DNA of 20,865 nucleotides from JAKFEW01 sp036675505 (GTDB taxonomy: Bacteria > Cyanobacteriota > Sericytochromatia > S15B-MN24 > JAQBPE01), in the NCBI GenBank assembly GCA_036675505.1, contig JAKFEW010000077.1, forward strand, positions 1-20,865, in the 5' to 3' direction. Positions 8,522-14,966 of the stretch are shown piece after piece. Position numbers and translations under genes: made by a program. The notes below the pieces were generated by a model. The model was not told the DNA's origin. It was given only the letters and a program-made list of their open reading frames with translations, and made no database searches. Every line of letters starts with the position of its first letter. Within the stretch, counting starts at the first letter, position 1.

Positions 8522-9854
8522 GGCGGGCTTCCTCGCGCGGATACAAGGTCTCCAGGAGCTCGCGGACCACCGCGTCGGCTTCCTGGTCGGGGGCTTCGAA
8601 CGCGGCGACGACCGCCTGCGTGCCGGGCAAGGCCTCCTCGATGCGCCCGGCGAGCACGCGCGCGCCCTCACGGGGCGTGCACGGCAGGATCAGCAAGAAG
8701 CAGTCGTCGGCGCGGAAGTGGCCCGCGACGTCGTTGGTGCGCACGCGGCGCTTGAGCTCGGCGGCGATCGGCTTGGCGATCGCGGCCCAGGCTTCGTCGT
8801 CCGGCGAAACCGTCGAGAGCGCCGGCGCGCGCAGCATGATCAGCGACAGCGCGAGCGAATACCGGCGCGCCGCGCTGCGCTCGGCCACCAGGCGATCTTC
8901 GATGTAGGCACTCTGCCGGATGCCGGTGATCGGGTGGTCCCGCTGGGCCTCACGCGCGGTGGCGTAGGCCTCGGAGTTCGCGAGCGCGCGCGAGGCCCAA
9001 TCCGCGACGAGCGTGACCATCTGGCGGGTGCCGGCGGTGTGCTGGCGGAAGGGCAGCTGCTCGACGACGATCGCCCCGCGCGGCCGGCCGTCGGGCGTGC
9101 GCAGGACGGCGGCCATCAGCCAGGCACCATCGGCCGCGGGGGGCGCCCCGTCGACCTCCGCCGCGATGACCGAAACGAGGTCGATCTGCTCGGTCCGGCC
9201 CGGATGCTCGCCGACCGCTGCCGCGAGCGCGGGCGTGTCACCCTCGCCGACGTACACGGCGACGGCTTCGGCCTCGATGAAACGGGCGAGCAGGCGGGCG
9301 ATCGCCGGCGGGATCTGGCGCGGGTCGAGGGACTCGAGCTCACGCGCCGCCTCGTAGAGGCTCGCGAGGGTCTGCACCTGGCCGACCACGCGCCGGTCGA
9401 CGGCCTCCTTGGCGGCCAGCACGACGTCGTAGCGGGCCGTGGCCTGCACGAGGTTGGTGGTGAGGCGCTCGACCTCTTCGTTGGCACGCCGCTGGGCGTT
9501 GTGCGGGATGTCGCCGACCAGGCCGACGACCACGCCGATCAGCGGGTAAACCAGGGCGGAAGCAAGCTGGGCGCGCTCGGCGAAGATCCCCAACAGGCCG
9601 CCCGGGCCGATGCCGGCGACGAGCAGGGCGATCATCGAGGCTGCCAGGCCGGTCGCGACGCCGCGGGCGTAGCCGTAGCGGGCGGCCAGGAGGGCGACGA
9701 CGAGCGCGGGGGCGTCGATCGCGGGCGCCGGCCGGCCCCAGGCGAGCACGATCGCCCATGCGACCGCCAGGCCCACGGCCGCCTCGACCACGGACCACGC
9801 CAGGTAACGGCGGTCTTGCCCCGCCTCGTACATCGCCGTTTGATCGGAATCCAT
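8511..9854 (-). CDS. pelD: PelD, membrane c-di-GMP receptor with GAF and degenerate GGDEF domains
   Basis: A 447-residue protein with the full PelD layout. Four hydrophobic helices fill residues about 18-115. A helical linker covers 120-170, a GAF domain about 171-295 and a degenerate GGDEF domain about 308-435. The GGDEF signature is replaced by RADDC (381-385), so no cyclase activity is expected. The inhibitory-site motif RxxD is kept as RTND (372-375), exactly five residues before the degenerate signature, as in canonical I-sites. PelD binds c-di-GMP there and switches Pel synthesis on through PelE and PelF. It is the first gene of the operon and starts with ATG facing the divergent control region. 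The Shine-Dalgarno site ahead of it is weak. Confidence 0.95.
   Translation of the reverse strand: MDSDQTAMYEAGQDRRYLAWSVVEAAVGLAVAWAIVLAWGRPAPAIDAPALVVALLAARYGYARGVATGLAASMIALLVAGIGPGGLLGIFAERAQLASALVYPLIGVVVGLVGDIPHNAQRRANEEVERLTTNLVQATARYDVVLAAKEAVDRRVVGQVQTLASLYEAARELESLDPRQIPPAIARLLARFIEAEAVAVYVGEGDTPALAAAVGEHPGRTEQIDLVSVIAAEVDGAPPAADGAWLMAAVLRTPDGRPRGAIVVEQLPFRQHTAGTRQMVTLVADWASRALANSEAYATAREAQRDHPITGIRQSAYIEDRLVAERSAARRYSLALSLIMLRAPALSTVSPDDEAWAAIAKPIAAELKRRVRTNDVAGHFRADDCFLLILPCTPREGARVLAGRIEEALPGTQAVVAAFEAPDQEADAVVRELLETLYPREEARLAG
8528..8534 (-). promoter_or_regulatory. Ribosome binding site deciding the TTG start of pelE
   Basis: Reading the minus strand, GAGGAAG lies inside the last codons of pelD with GAGGA 8 bases upstream of TTG at 8521. 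It is the only well placed start signal near the pelD/pelE junction. Confidence 0.55.
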
Positions 9855-9861
9855 TATCGAC

Positions 9862-9871
9862 TTGCTAGCAA
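9862..9871. promoter_or_regulatory. Perfect 10-bp palindrome TTGCTAGCAA before pelD
   Basis: TTGCTAGCAA reads the same on both strands and ends 7 bases from the pelD start codon, downstream of the candidate pelD -10 box. It sits in an AT-rich patch of an otherwise GC-rich window. It could be a repressor site or part of a leader hairpin. A short palindrome can also arise by chance. Confidence 0.35.
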
Positions 9872-9890
9872 ACGCAATCCCCGTCAGTAG

Positions 9891-9924
9891 ATTATACTCA
9901 GGTACCGCACGCTCGCTTCCTCAA
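9891..9924 (-). promoter_or_regulatory. Candidate promoter of the pel operon
   Basis: On the minus strand a perfect TATAAT occupies 9896-9891, 37 bases upstream of the pelD ATG. No good -35 lies at 16-18 bp spacing (GAAGCG at 17 bp). TTGAGG at 9924-9919 is 22 bp away, too far for an ordinary sigma-70 promoter. A promoter with a weak -35 that needs an activator would fit this picture. Confidence 0.42.
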
Positions 9925-9963
9925 GTAATGTAACGAAGGCCGCTTCGGGCGACCGACCGTGGG

Positions 9964-9969
9964 TAAAAT
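9964..9969 (+). promoter_or_regulatory. Candidate -10 box for the cotH-led plus-strand genes
   Basis: TAAAAT matches five of six bases of the TATAAT consensus and lies about 30-70 bases ahead of the possible starts of the CotH-family gene. The hexamer 17 bp upstream (CGCTTC) is a poor -35. If real, it rules out the GTG at 9959 as the translation start, because that codon would lie upstream of the transcript. Confidence 0.3.
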
Positions 9970-10016
9970 CGAAAAATCGCCGAAAGCTCCGCTCGCTCGC
10001 ATGGAACCAGCGCTCC

Positions 10017-10023
10017 AAGAGGA
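10017..10023 (+). promoter_or_regulatory. Ribosome binding site deciding the TTG start of the CotH-family gene
   Basis: AAGAGGA lies 10 bases ahead of TTG at 10034. Starting there gives a compact lipoprotein signal peptide with positive charges right at the N-terminus. The in-frame ATG at 10001 and GTG at 9959 have no comparable site. Confidence 0.45.
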
Positions 10024-10033
10024 TCATAGCCCG

Positions 10034-11731
10034 TTGACCCGCCTCCGAAGCTCGACCCCCGTCTTCTTCACCGCCGCAGCCCTGGTATTGGCGGCCTGCG
10101 AGTTCGCGCCGCCGGCCGCGCCGGGCACCCCGGGTGCGGCCGGCGCCACGGCGCCTAGAAGCGCCCCCCCAGCCCCCGGCGTCAATGGGCTGGCCGAGCC
10201 CGTGACGCCGGCCCGCCAGCCAACCTACGCGGCCTTCGGCGCGCCGACCCGGCCGGACGTGACGGTGCATCCGATCAGGCTGACCACCCGGCCGAAGCCC
10301 GGCGGCGCGACCTGGGCCGATCTCGAGCGTGACACCGACGCCCTCGACGACTTCGACCCGGACGTGCCCGTGATCCTCCAGGCCACCGGCTACGGCGAAG
10401 GCCTGACCGAGCCCAACGGCAAGGCGTCGGTGCGCGGCAAATCGACGCGCCACAACAAGCAGAAGTCCTACCGCATCGAGCTCAAGAAGGAGGCGCCCGC
10501 CTGGCGCGGGCTCCAGGACGTGCTGCTGAACAAGCACCCCTACGACCGCTCGCGCCTGCGCAACAAGTTCGCCTTCGACATCCTCCAGGGCCTGCCCGAG
10601 CTGCCCGCGCCGAAGCCGGACTTCGCGACGCTCAGCGTGGACGGCACGAACCTCGGCTTCTACACGCAGATCGAGCGGCTCGACAAGCGCTTCCTGGCCC
10701 GCCGCGGGCTCGACGACAAGGGTTACCTCTACCAGGCCGAGTTCTTCGAGTTCCAGCGCTACGCCGACGCGCTCAAGGCGGCCGACGCGCCGGGCTACGA
10801 CGAGAAGGCCTTCGAGCGGCACCTCGAGATCGGCGGCGCCAAGGACCACAAGAAGTTGATCGCGATGCTCGAGGCCGTCAACGATCCGAAAGCGCCGATC
10901 AACGCCACGATCGACAAGCACTTCGACCGCGCCAACTACGTCACCTGGCTGGCCCTGAACGTGGTCATGGACAACCTCGACACCAGCAGCCAGAACTTCT
11001 TCCTCTACAGCCCGGCCGGCGACGGTGCCTGGCGCTTCTTGCCCTGGGACTACGACGGCGCGCTCGGCTACTACGACCAGGACGGCCGCAAGCGCCTCGC
11101 GCGCTGGCAAGAGGGCCCGTCGAACTGGTGGGGCGTCACGTTGCACCGGCGCTTCATGAAAGATCCCGTGAACGTCGCCCAGCTGATGAGCCGCGTCGAC
11201 GAGCTCGCCGACCGCTTCTTCACGCGCGAGCGCGTGGACGCTTACCTGCAGGCCTACCGCCCGGTGGTGGGTCCCGCGGTTTCGCAGGCGCCGGACGTCG
11301 ACCACTACCGCGCCGACGGCGTCGAGCCTGCTACCGCCTGGGAGGCCGAGCTCCAGCGTATCCCCACGGTCTTCGCGGCGGCCCGCGAGCGCTTCAAGGC
11401 GGCCGCGAAGCGCCCGATGCCGATCTTCCTCGGCGAGCCGAAGCCCGCGACCGGCGGCGTGCGATTCAGCTGGGATCCGTCGCACGATCTGCAAGGCGAC
11501 GCGCTCACCTACGACCTCGTCGTCGCGCGCGACCCCGCGCTCACCGACGTGATCGCGGAGAAAAAGGGCCTCCTGGAGACCAACGCGGTCTTGCCGGTGC
11601 CCGCCGGGACGTATTTCTACACGGTCACGATCCGGGACGCGACGGGCGAATGGCAGATCCCGTTCACGAACTACTTCGACGCCGCCGCCGACCGGGCCTA
11701 CCACGGCGTGGAGCGGTTCGCGATCCCGTGA
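10034..11731 (+). CDS. CotH-family kinase-like lipoprotein with a C-terminal fibronectin III-like domain
   Basis: A 565-residue product from the TTG start. Residues 1-22 are a lipoprotein signal (MTRLR, hydrophobic core, lipobox LAAC with Cys22). A Pro/Ala-rich spacer follows to about 60. The CotH fold then shows its hallmarks: an RGKSTRHNKQKSYRIEL-like stretch near 134-150, NKHPYDRSRLRNKFAFDI near 166-183, MDNLDTSSQNFFLY near 313-325 and WRFLPWDYDG near 333-342. The last 110 residues look like a fibronectin III-type beta domain. CotH proteins are atypical kinases; Bacillus CotH phosphorylates spore-coat proteins. The substrate here is unknown. Its place at the head of the plus-strand genes, facing the pel operon, suggests a role in matrix assembly or anchoring. 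ATG at 10001 is the alternative start. The family call is firm, the function is not. Confidence 0.88.
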   Translation: MTRLRSSTPVFFTAAALVLAACEFAPPAAPGTPGAAGATAPRSAPPAPGVNGLAEPVTPARQPTYAAFGAPTRPDVTVHPIRLTTRPKPGGATWADLERDTDALDDFDPDVPVILQATGYGEGLTEPNGKASVRGKSTRHNKQKSYRIELKKEAPAWRGLQDVLLNKHPYDRSRLRNKFAFDILQGLPELPAPKPDFATLSVDGTNLGFYTQIERLDKRFLARRGLDDKGYLYQAEFFEFQRYADALKAADAPGYDEKAFERHLEIGGAKDHKKLIAMLEAVNDPKAPINATIDKHFDRANYVTWLALNVVMDNLDTSSQNFFLYSPAGDGAWRFLPWDYDGALGYYDQDGRKRLARWQEGPSNWWGVTLHRRFMKDPVNVAQLMSRVDELADRFFTRERVDAYLQAYRPVVGPAVSQAPDVDHYRADGVEPATAWEAELQRIPTVFAAARERFKAAAKRPMPIFLGEPKPATGGVRFSWDPSHDLQGDALTYDLVVARDPALTDVIAEKKGLLETNAVLPVPAGTYFYTVTIRDATGEWQIPFTNYFDAAADRAYHGVERFAIP

Positions 11732-12702
11732 GCCAGCCGACGCGCCACGCGCCCCAGAACGTGCTCGTGACCGGCGGCGCCGGCTTCATCGGCGCATCGG
11801 TCGTGCGCCGCTTGCTGGCCGACGGCCACCAGGTGACGGTCTTCGACGACCTGTCGATGGGCGAGCGTGCGAACTTGCCGGGCGACGTCGAGCTGATCGT
11901 GGGCGACGTGCGCGATCGCCACGCGATCGGCACGGCCTGCCGCACCCGCGACGCCGTGGTTCACCTCGCGGCCTTCGTCTCGGTGCCGGCCTCGTTCACC
12001 GAGGCACCGCGCTGTCGCGCCGTGAACGTCGAAGGCACGCGCCACGTGCTCGACGGCGCCGCCCGTGCGGGCACGAGCCGCGTCGTGCTGGCCTCCACGG
12101 CCGCGGTCTACGGACCGTCGCCGACCGTTCCCACCCATGAGACTGCCCAGCCATCGCCAGCCTCGCCTTACGCGGACTCGAAGCTCGCCGCCGAGCGCGC
12201 GGTCGGCGCCACGCGGCCGCTCGGCCTCCAGACCGTCGCCTTGCGCTTCTTCAACGTCTATGGCCCGCGCCAGCGGCCAGACTCGGCCTACGCCGGCGTG
12301 GTCGCCAAGGCGATGAAGCGCATCGCCGCCGGCGAGCCGATGGTGGTGTTCGGCGACGGGCTGCAGACGCGCGATTACGTCTTCGTGGACGACGTGGCCC
12401 AGGCGGTCGTCGCCGCGGCCTTCCACCCGGGCGTCGATGGGCTCGCGATCAACGTCGGCCGCGGCGAGGAGCTCACCTTGCTCGACCTGCTCGCCACCGT
12501 CGGCAAGGTGGTCGGCCGCGAGCCGAAGCTCGTCTTCGAGCCGCCGCGCGCCGGCGACGCCCGCCGCTCGGTGGCGGACGTGGGGCGTTTGTCCACGATC
12601 CTGGGCATCCGCGCCAGGACCCCGCTGGCGACCGGCCTCGCCGACCTGCACGCCTGGATGAATTCGGCCGCGCCCGCGCAGGAGAAGGGCGCCCGCTCAT
12701 GA
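11728..12702 (+). CDS. NAD-dependent UDP-sugar 4-epimerase (extended SDR; PelX-like by context)
   Basis: A 324-residue cytosolic enzyme of the extended short-chain dehydrogenase family. The NAD-binding GGAGFIG is at 16-22, catalytic Tyr148 and Lys152 sit in YADSK, a Ser/Thr pair precedes AVYG at 123-129, and RFFNVYGPRQ (173-182) plus DGLQTRDYVFVDD (210-222) are typical of UDP-glucose / UDP-GlcNAc 4-epimerases of the WbpP type. Pel needs UDP-GalNAc, and some Pseudomonas pel loci carry the UDP-GlcNAc C4-epimerase PelX, so this is the likely precursor supplier. The GTG start overlaps the CotH-family stop by 4 bases (GTGA). Specificity for acetylated sugars cannot be read from motifs alone. UDP-Glc/UDP-Gal epimerase or a UDP-glucuronate-type enzyme remain alternatives. 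Confidence 0.9.
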   Translation: MSQPTRHAPQNVLVTGGAGFIGASVVRRLLADGHQVTVFDDLSMGERANLPGDVELIVGDVRDRHAIGTACRTRDAVVHLAAFVSVPASFTEAPRCRAVNVEGTRHVLDGAARAGTSRVVLASTAAVYGPSPTVPTHETAQPSPASPYADSKLAAERAVGATRPLGLQTVALRFFNVYGPRQRPDSAYAGVVAKAMKRIAAGEPMVVFGDGLQTRDYVFVDDVAQAVVAAAFHPGVDGLAINVGRGEELTLLDLLATVGKVVGREPKLVFEPPRAGDARRSVADVGRLSTILGIRARTPLATGLADLHAWMNSAAPAQEKGARS

Positions 12703-13535
12703 AGCTCCGCCACACCCTGCTCTCGCTCTTCGCCGGCATCGCCGCCCTCGCCATGGGCACGCCGCCCACCCGGCTGCCCCCGATCGCCTCCTGGGCCCTC
12801 TTCTACGGCGCCACCGCCCCGCGCGAGGCCCTCCAGGCCCCCGACCTGCTGGTCCTCGAGCCCGACCACCCCTGGGACCTCAAGGCCCTGCGCCGCCCGG
12901 GCCAGACCATCCTCGCCTACCTCTCGCTCGGCGAGGTGCACGCCACCCGCCCGTACTACCGCGTGTTGGCCGGCGCCCCTGGCGCCCTGATCGGCCCCAA
13001 CCCGGACTGGGAGGGCGCCTGGCGCATCGACCCACGCTCCTCGGCCTGGCGCACGCTGCTGCTCGGCCAGATCGCGCCGGCCATCCGCAAGGCCGGCTAC
13101 GATGGCTTCTTCCTCGACACCGTCGACGTGGGCCCCTTTCTCGAACGTGAGAAAGGCGTGGTGGGCGCGGCTGCGGCCATGGCCGAGCTGATCGCGGACC
13201 TGCGCGCGCTCGAGCCCGAGATGCGGCTGGTCTCGAACGGCGGGCTCGAGCTGCTGCCCACGATCGCGCGGGCGATCGACGCCGTCGCCACCGAATCCGT
13301 CTTCACGGCCTACGACTTCCAGCGCAAGGAATACGCGCCGCGCCCGGCGGCCGACGCGCAGGCGCGCGCCGCGAGCCTCACCGCGGTGCGCCGCGCCACG
13401 GGCCTGCCGGTGCTCGTGATCGAGTACGTGGACCCGCGCGACGCCGCGGACCGCGAGGCGACCGCGAAGCAGGTGCGCGACGCCGGCTTCGTGCCCTTCG
13501 TGACCGACATCGGCCTCGCAACGCTCCTCCCCTGA
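12699..13535 (+). CDS. Secreted GH114/GH166-type glycoside hydrolase, like the PelA hydrolase domain
   Basis: A 278-residue protein. Residues 1-20 look like a signal peptide (MKLRHTLLSLFAGIAALAMG). The rest is a single TIM-barrel domain with the motifs of the PelA hydrolase and TM1410-like families: WALFYG (32-37), LLVLEPDHP (50-58), LAYLSLGEV (72-80), DGFFLDTVD (135-143, with acidic D140), SNGG (179-182), E199 in ATESVF, and a late strand with IEYVD (241-245). In Pseudomonas PelA this domain cuts Pel internally and is fused to the de-acetylase. Here the de-acetylase on the other strand lacks it, so this gene probably supplies the missing activity. ATG overlaps the epimerase stop (ATGA), with GGAGAAGG ahead of it. 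Older annotation would read endo-alpha-1,4-polygalactosaminidase. Confidence 0.88.
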   Translation: MKLRHTLLSLFAGIAALAMGTPPTRLPPIASWALFYGATAPREALQAPDLLVLEPDHPWDLKALRRPGQTILAYLSLGEVHATRPYYRVLAGAPGALIGPNPDWEGAWRIDPRSSAWRTLLLGQIAPAIRKAGYDGFFLDTVDVGPFLEREKGVVGAAAAMAELIADLRALEPEMRLVSNGGLELLPTIARAIDAVATESVFTAYDFQRKEYAPRPAADAQARAASLTAVRRATGLPVLVIEYVDPRDAADREATAKQVRDAGFVPFVTDIGLATLLP

Positions 13536-13545
13536 GCGGGAGGGT

Positions 13546-14865
13546 ATGATGGGGGCGATGTCTCAGCTCGCTCCCACCGCCTCCTCCCGTTATGCCGCCC
13601 GCGACGTGTCCCGCCGCGACGCGGGCGATCGCCAGGCCGGGCTCGACCCGCGCGATCCGTTCGAGGTCGACCGCGCGCGCATCGTGCACTCCTCGGCCTT
13701 CCGCCGCCTGCAAGGCAAGACGCAGATCTTCGGCGTCGGCGAGGGCGACTTCTTCCGCACGCGCCTGACCCACTCGCTGGAAGTCGCGCAAATCGGCAAG
13801 GGCCTGGCGCTCTTCCTGAACCGCTTGCCCGAGCTCGCGGACGCCCCGATCGCCACCGAGCTCGTCGAGGCGGCCTGCCTGGCCCACGACCTCGGCCACC
13901 CGCCCTTCGGCCACAACGGCGAGGCGGCGCTGCAGGCCGTGATGCACGCGCACGGCGGCTTCGAAGGCAACGCCCAGAACCTTCGCATCCTGACGCGGCT
14001 CGAGGCCAAGCGCGAGAACTACGGGCTCGACCTCACGCGGGCCACGCTCGAGTCGGTGCTCAAGTACCTCGAGCCCTACGGCGCCCGCAAGGCCGCACGC
14101 GGAGAGGGTCCCGGCGCGGCGGAGGCCGTCGAGAAGTGTTACTACGACGACGACGCCCCGATCGTCGACTGGATCCGCACGGGCGCCGTGCACGCGCACC
14201 GCTCGCTGGAGTCCGAGATCATGGAGTGGGCCGACGACATCGCCTACTCGGTCCACGACCTCGAAGACGGCCTGCACGCGGACCTCGTGCGCCTCGACCA
14301 CTTCGACCACGAGGGCACGCTCGCGCGCATCGCGGCCTACGCCCACAAGAAGGGCGGCGGCGACGTGCCGCTGGACGAGGTGCGCACGCTCATGCGCGAC
14401 CTGCTCGAGCCTTTGCGCGCGCCGCGCGTGGCCAAGGTGAAGGAGCTGCGCAAGGCTTTGACCTCGACGCTGATCAACCGTTTCATCACCGCGACGACCC
14501 TGGAGCAACGCCCGGACGCGCCCGGCTACGACCTGAGGCTCCACGTGCCGCCCGCGATCCGCCGCGAGGCCGCGATCCTGATGGGCGTCGAGTTCGTGCT
14601 GATGATCCGCAACCCGCGCGTGACGACGCTCGAGCACAAGGGCAAGCTCGTCGTGAGCCGGCTCTTCGAGGCCCACGCCCAGCCCGACGTGGGCGACCTC
14701 TTCCCCGAGGACGTGCGCGAAGCCTGGGAGCCCGTCCGCCACGACGAGCGGGCCCGGCTACGCGTGGTCTGCGACTACCTCGCGAGCATGACCGACGCCC
14801 ACGCGCTGAAGCTCTACCGGCGGCTCTTCGAGCCGGGGGCCGGGAGCGTACAACCCGATCTCTGA
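13546..14865 (+). CDS. dgt: dGTPase (deoxyguanosinetriphosphate triphosphohydrolase-like, HD superfamily)
   Basis: A 439-residue cytosolic HD-domain enzyme. The N-terminal signature DRARIVHSSAFRRLQGKTQ (residues 42-60), His76 in RLTHSLEV, the HD pair His114-Asp115 in AHDLGHPPFGHNGE, and a further metal ligand in WADDIAYSVHDLEDG are those of dGTPases, which convert dGTP to deoxyguanosine and triphosphate. No HD-GYP motif is present, so it is not a c-di-GMP phosphodiesterase. It begins 10 bases after the hydrolase gene, so co-transcription is likely. Its link to polysaccharide synthesis is not evident. The start is ambiguous: GGGAGGG is 2 bases from the ATG at 13546 and 5 bases from the ATG at 13549, and a third ATG is at 13558. 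Confidence 0.93.
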   Translation: MMGAMSQLAPTASSRYAARDVSRRDAGDRQAGLDPRDPFEVDRARIVHSSAFRRLQGKTQIFGVGEGDFFRTRLTHSLEVAQIGKGLALFLNRLPELADAPIATELVEAACLAHDLGHPPFGHNGEAALQAVMHAHGGFEGNAQNLRILTRLEAKRENYGLDLTRATLESVLKYLEPYGARKAARGEGPGAAEAVEKCYYDDDAPIVDWIRTGAVHAHRSLESEIMEWADDIAYSVHDLEDGLHADLVRLDHFDHEGTLARIAAYAHKKGGGDVPLDEVRTLMRDLLEPLRAPRVAKVKELRKALTSTLINRFITATTLEQRPDAPGYDLRLHVPPAIRREAAILMGVEFVLMIRNPRVTTLEHKGKLVVSRLFEAHAQPDVGDLFPEDVREAWEPVRHDERARLRVVCDYLASMTDAHALKLYRRLFEPGAGSVQPDL

Positions 14866-14870
14866 GCCCG

Positions 14871-14953
14871 CCTGCCGGGAAGTCCGTAAACTCCCGTGAT
14901 TCGCCCGGAGGGGCAGGACGGTATCGTCGAGGTAGCAGGCCGCCCGCGCCTGC
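14871..14953 (+). promoter_or_regulatory. Stem-loops in the bcsA leader
   Basis: The 101-base gap between dgt and bcsA can fold. CCTGCC (14871-14876) can pair with GGCAGG (14912-14917), enclosing GGGA/TCCC (14877-14880 with 14892-14895). GCCC/GGGC (14903-14906 with 14911-14914) would compete with the outer pair. A separate 6-bp hairpin GCAGGC/GCCTGC (14935-14940 with 14948-14953, 7-base loop) ends 2 bases before the GGAG ribosome site at 14956-14959. No U-run follows, so this is not a standard terminator. GC-rich DNA folds easily, so support is weak. Confidence 0.25.
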
Positions 14954-14966
14954 GCGGAGCCCGCCG

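Noticed and set aside
9884..11704. A 606-residue minus-strand frame opposite the CotH-family gene
   Set aside because: It has no recognisable domain and shadow-like composition, and the CotH motifs are unambiguous on the plus strand.
13546..14865. HD-GYP type c-di-GMP phosphodiesterase
   Set aside because: The gene has an HD domain and sits in a c-di-GMP-controlled locus, but there is no GYP motif and the flanking motifs are those of dGTPases.
14866..14966. A c-di-GMP (GEMM) riboswitch ahead of bcsA
   Set aside because: The gap is a natural place for one, but the conserved GEMM core sequences and helices were not found. Control by c-di-GMP is explained by the PilZ domain.
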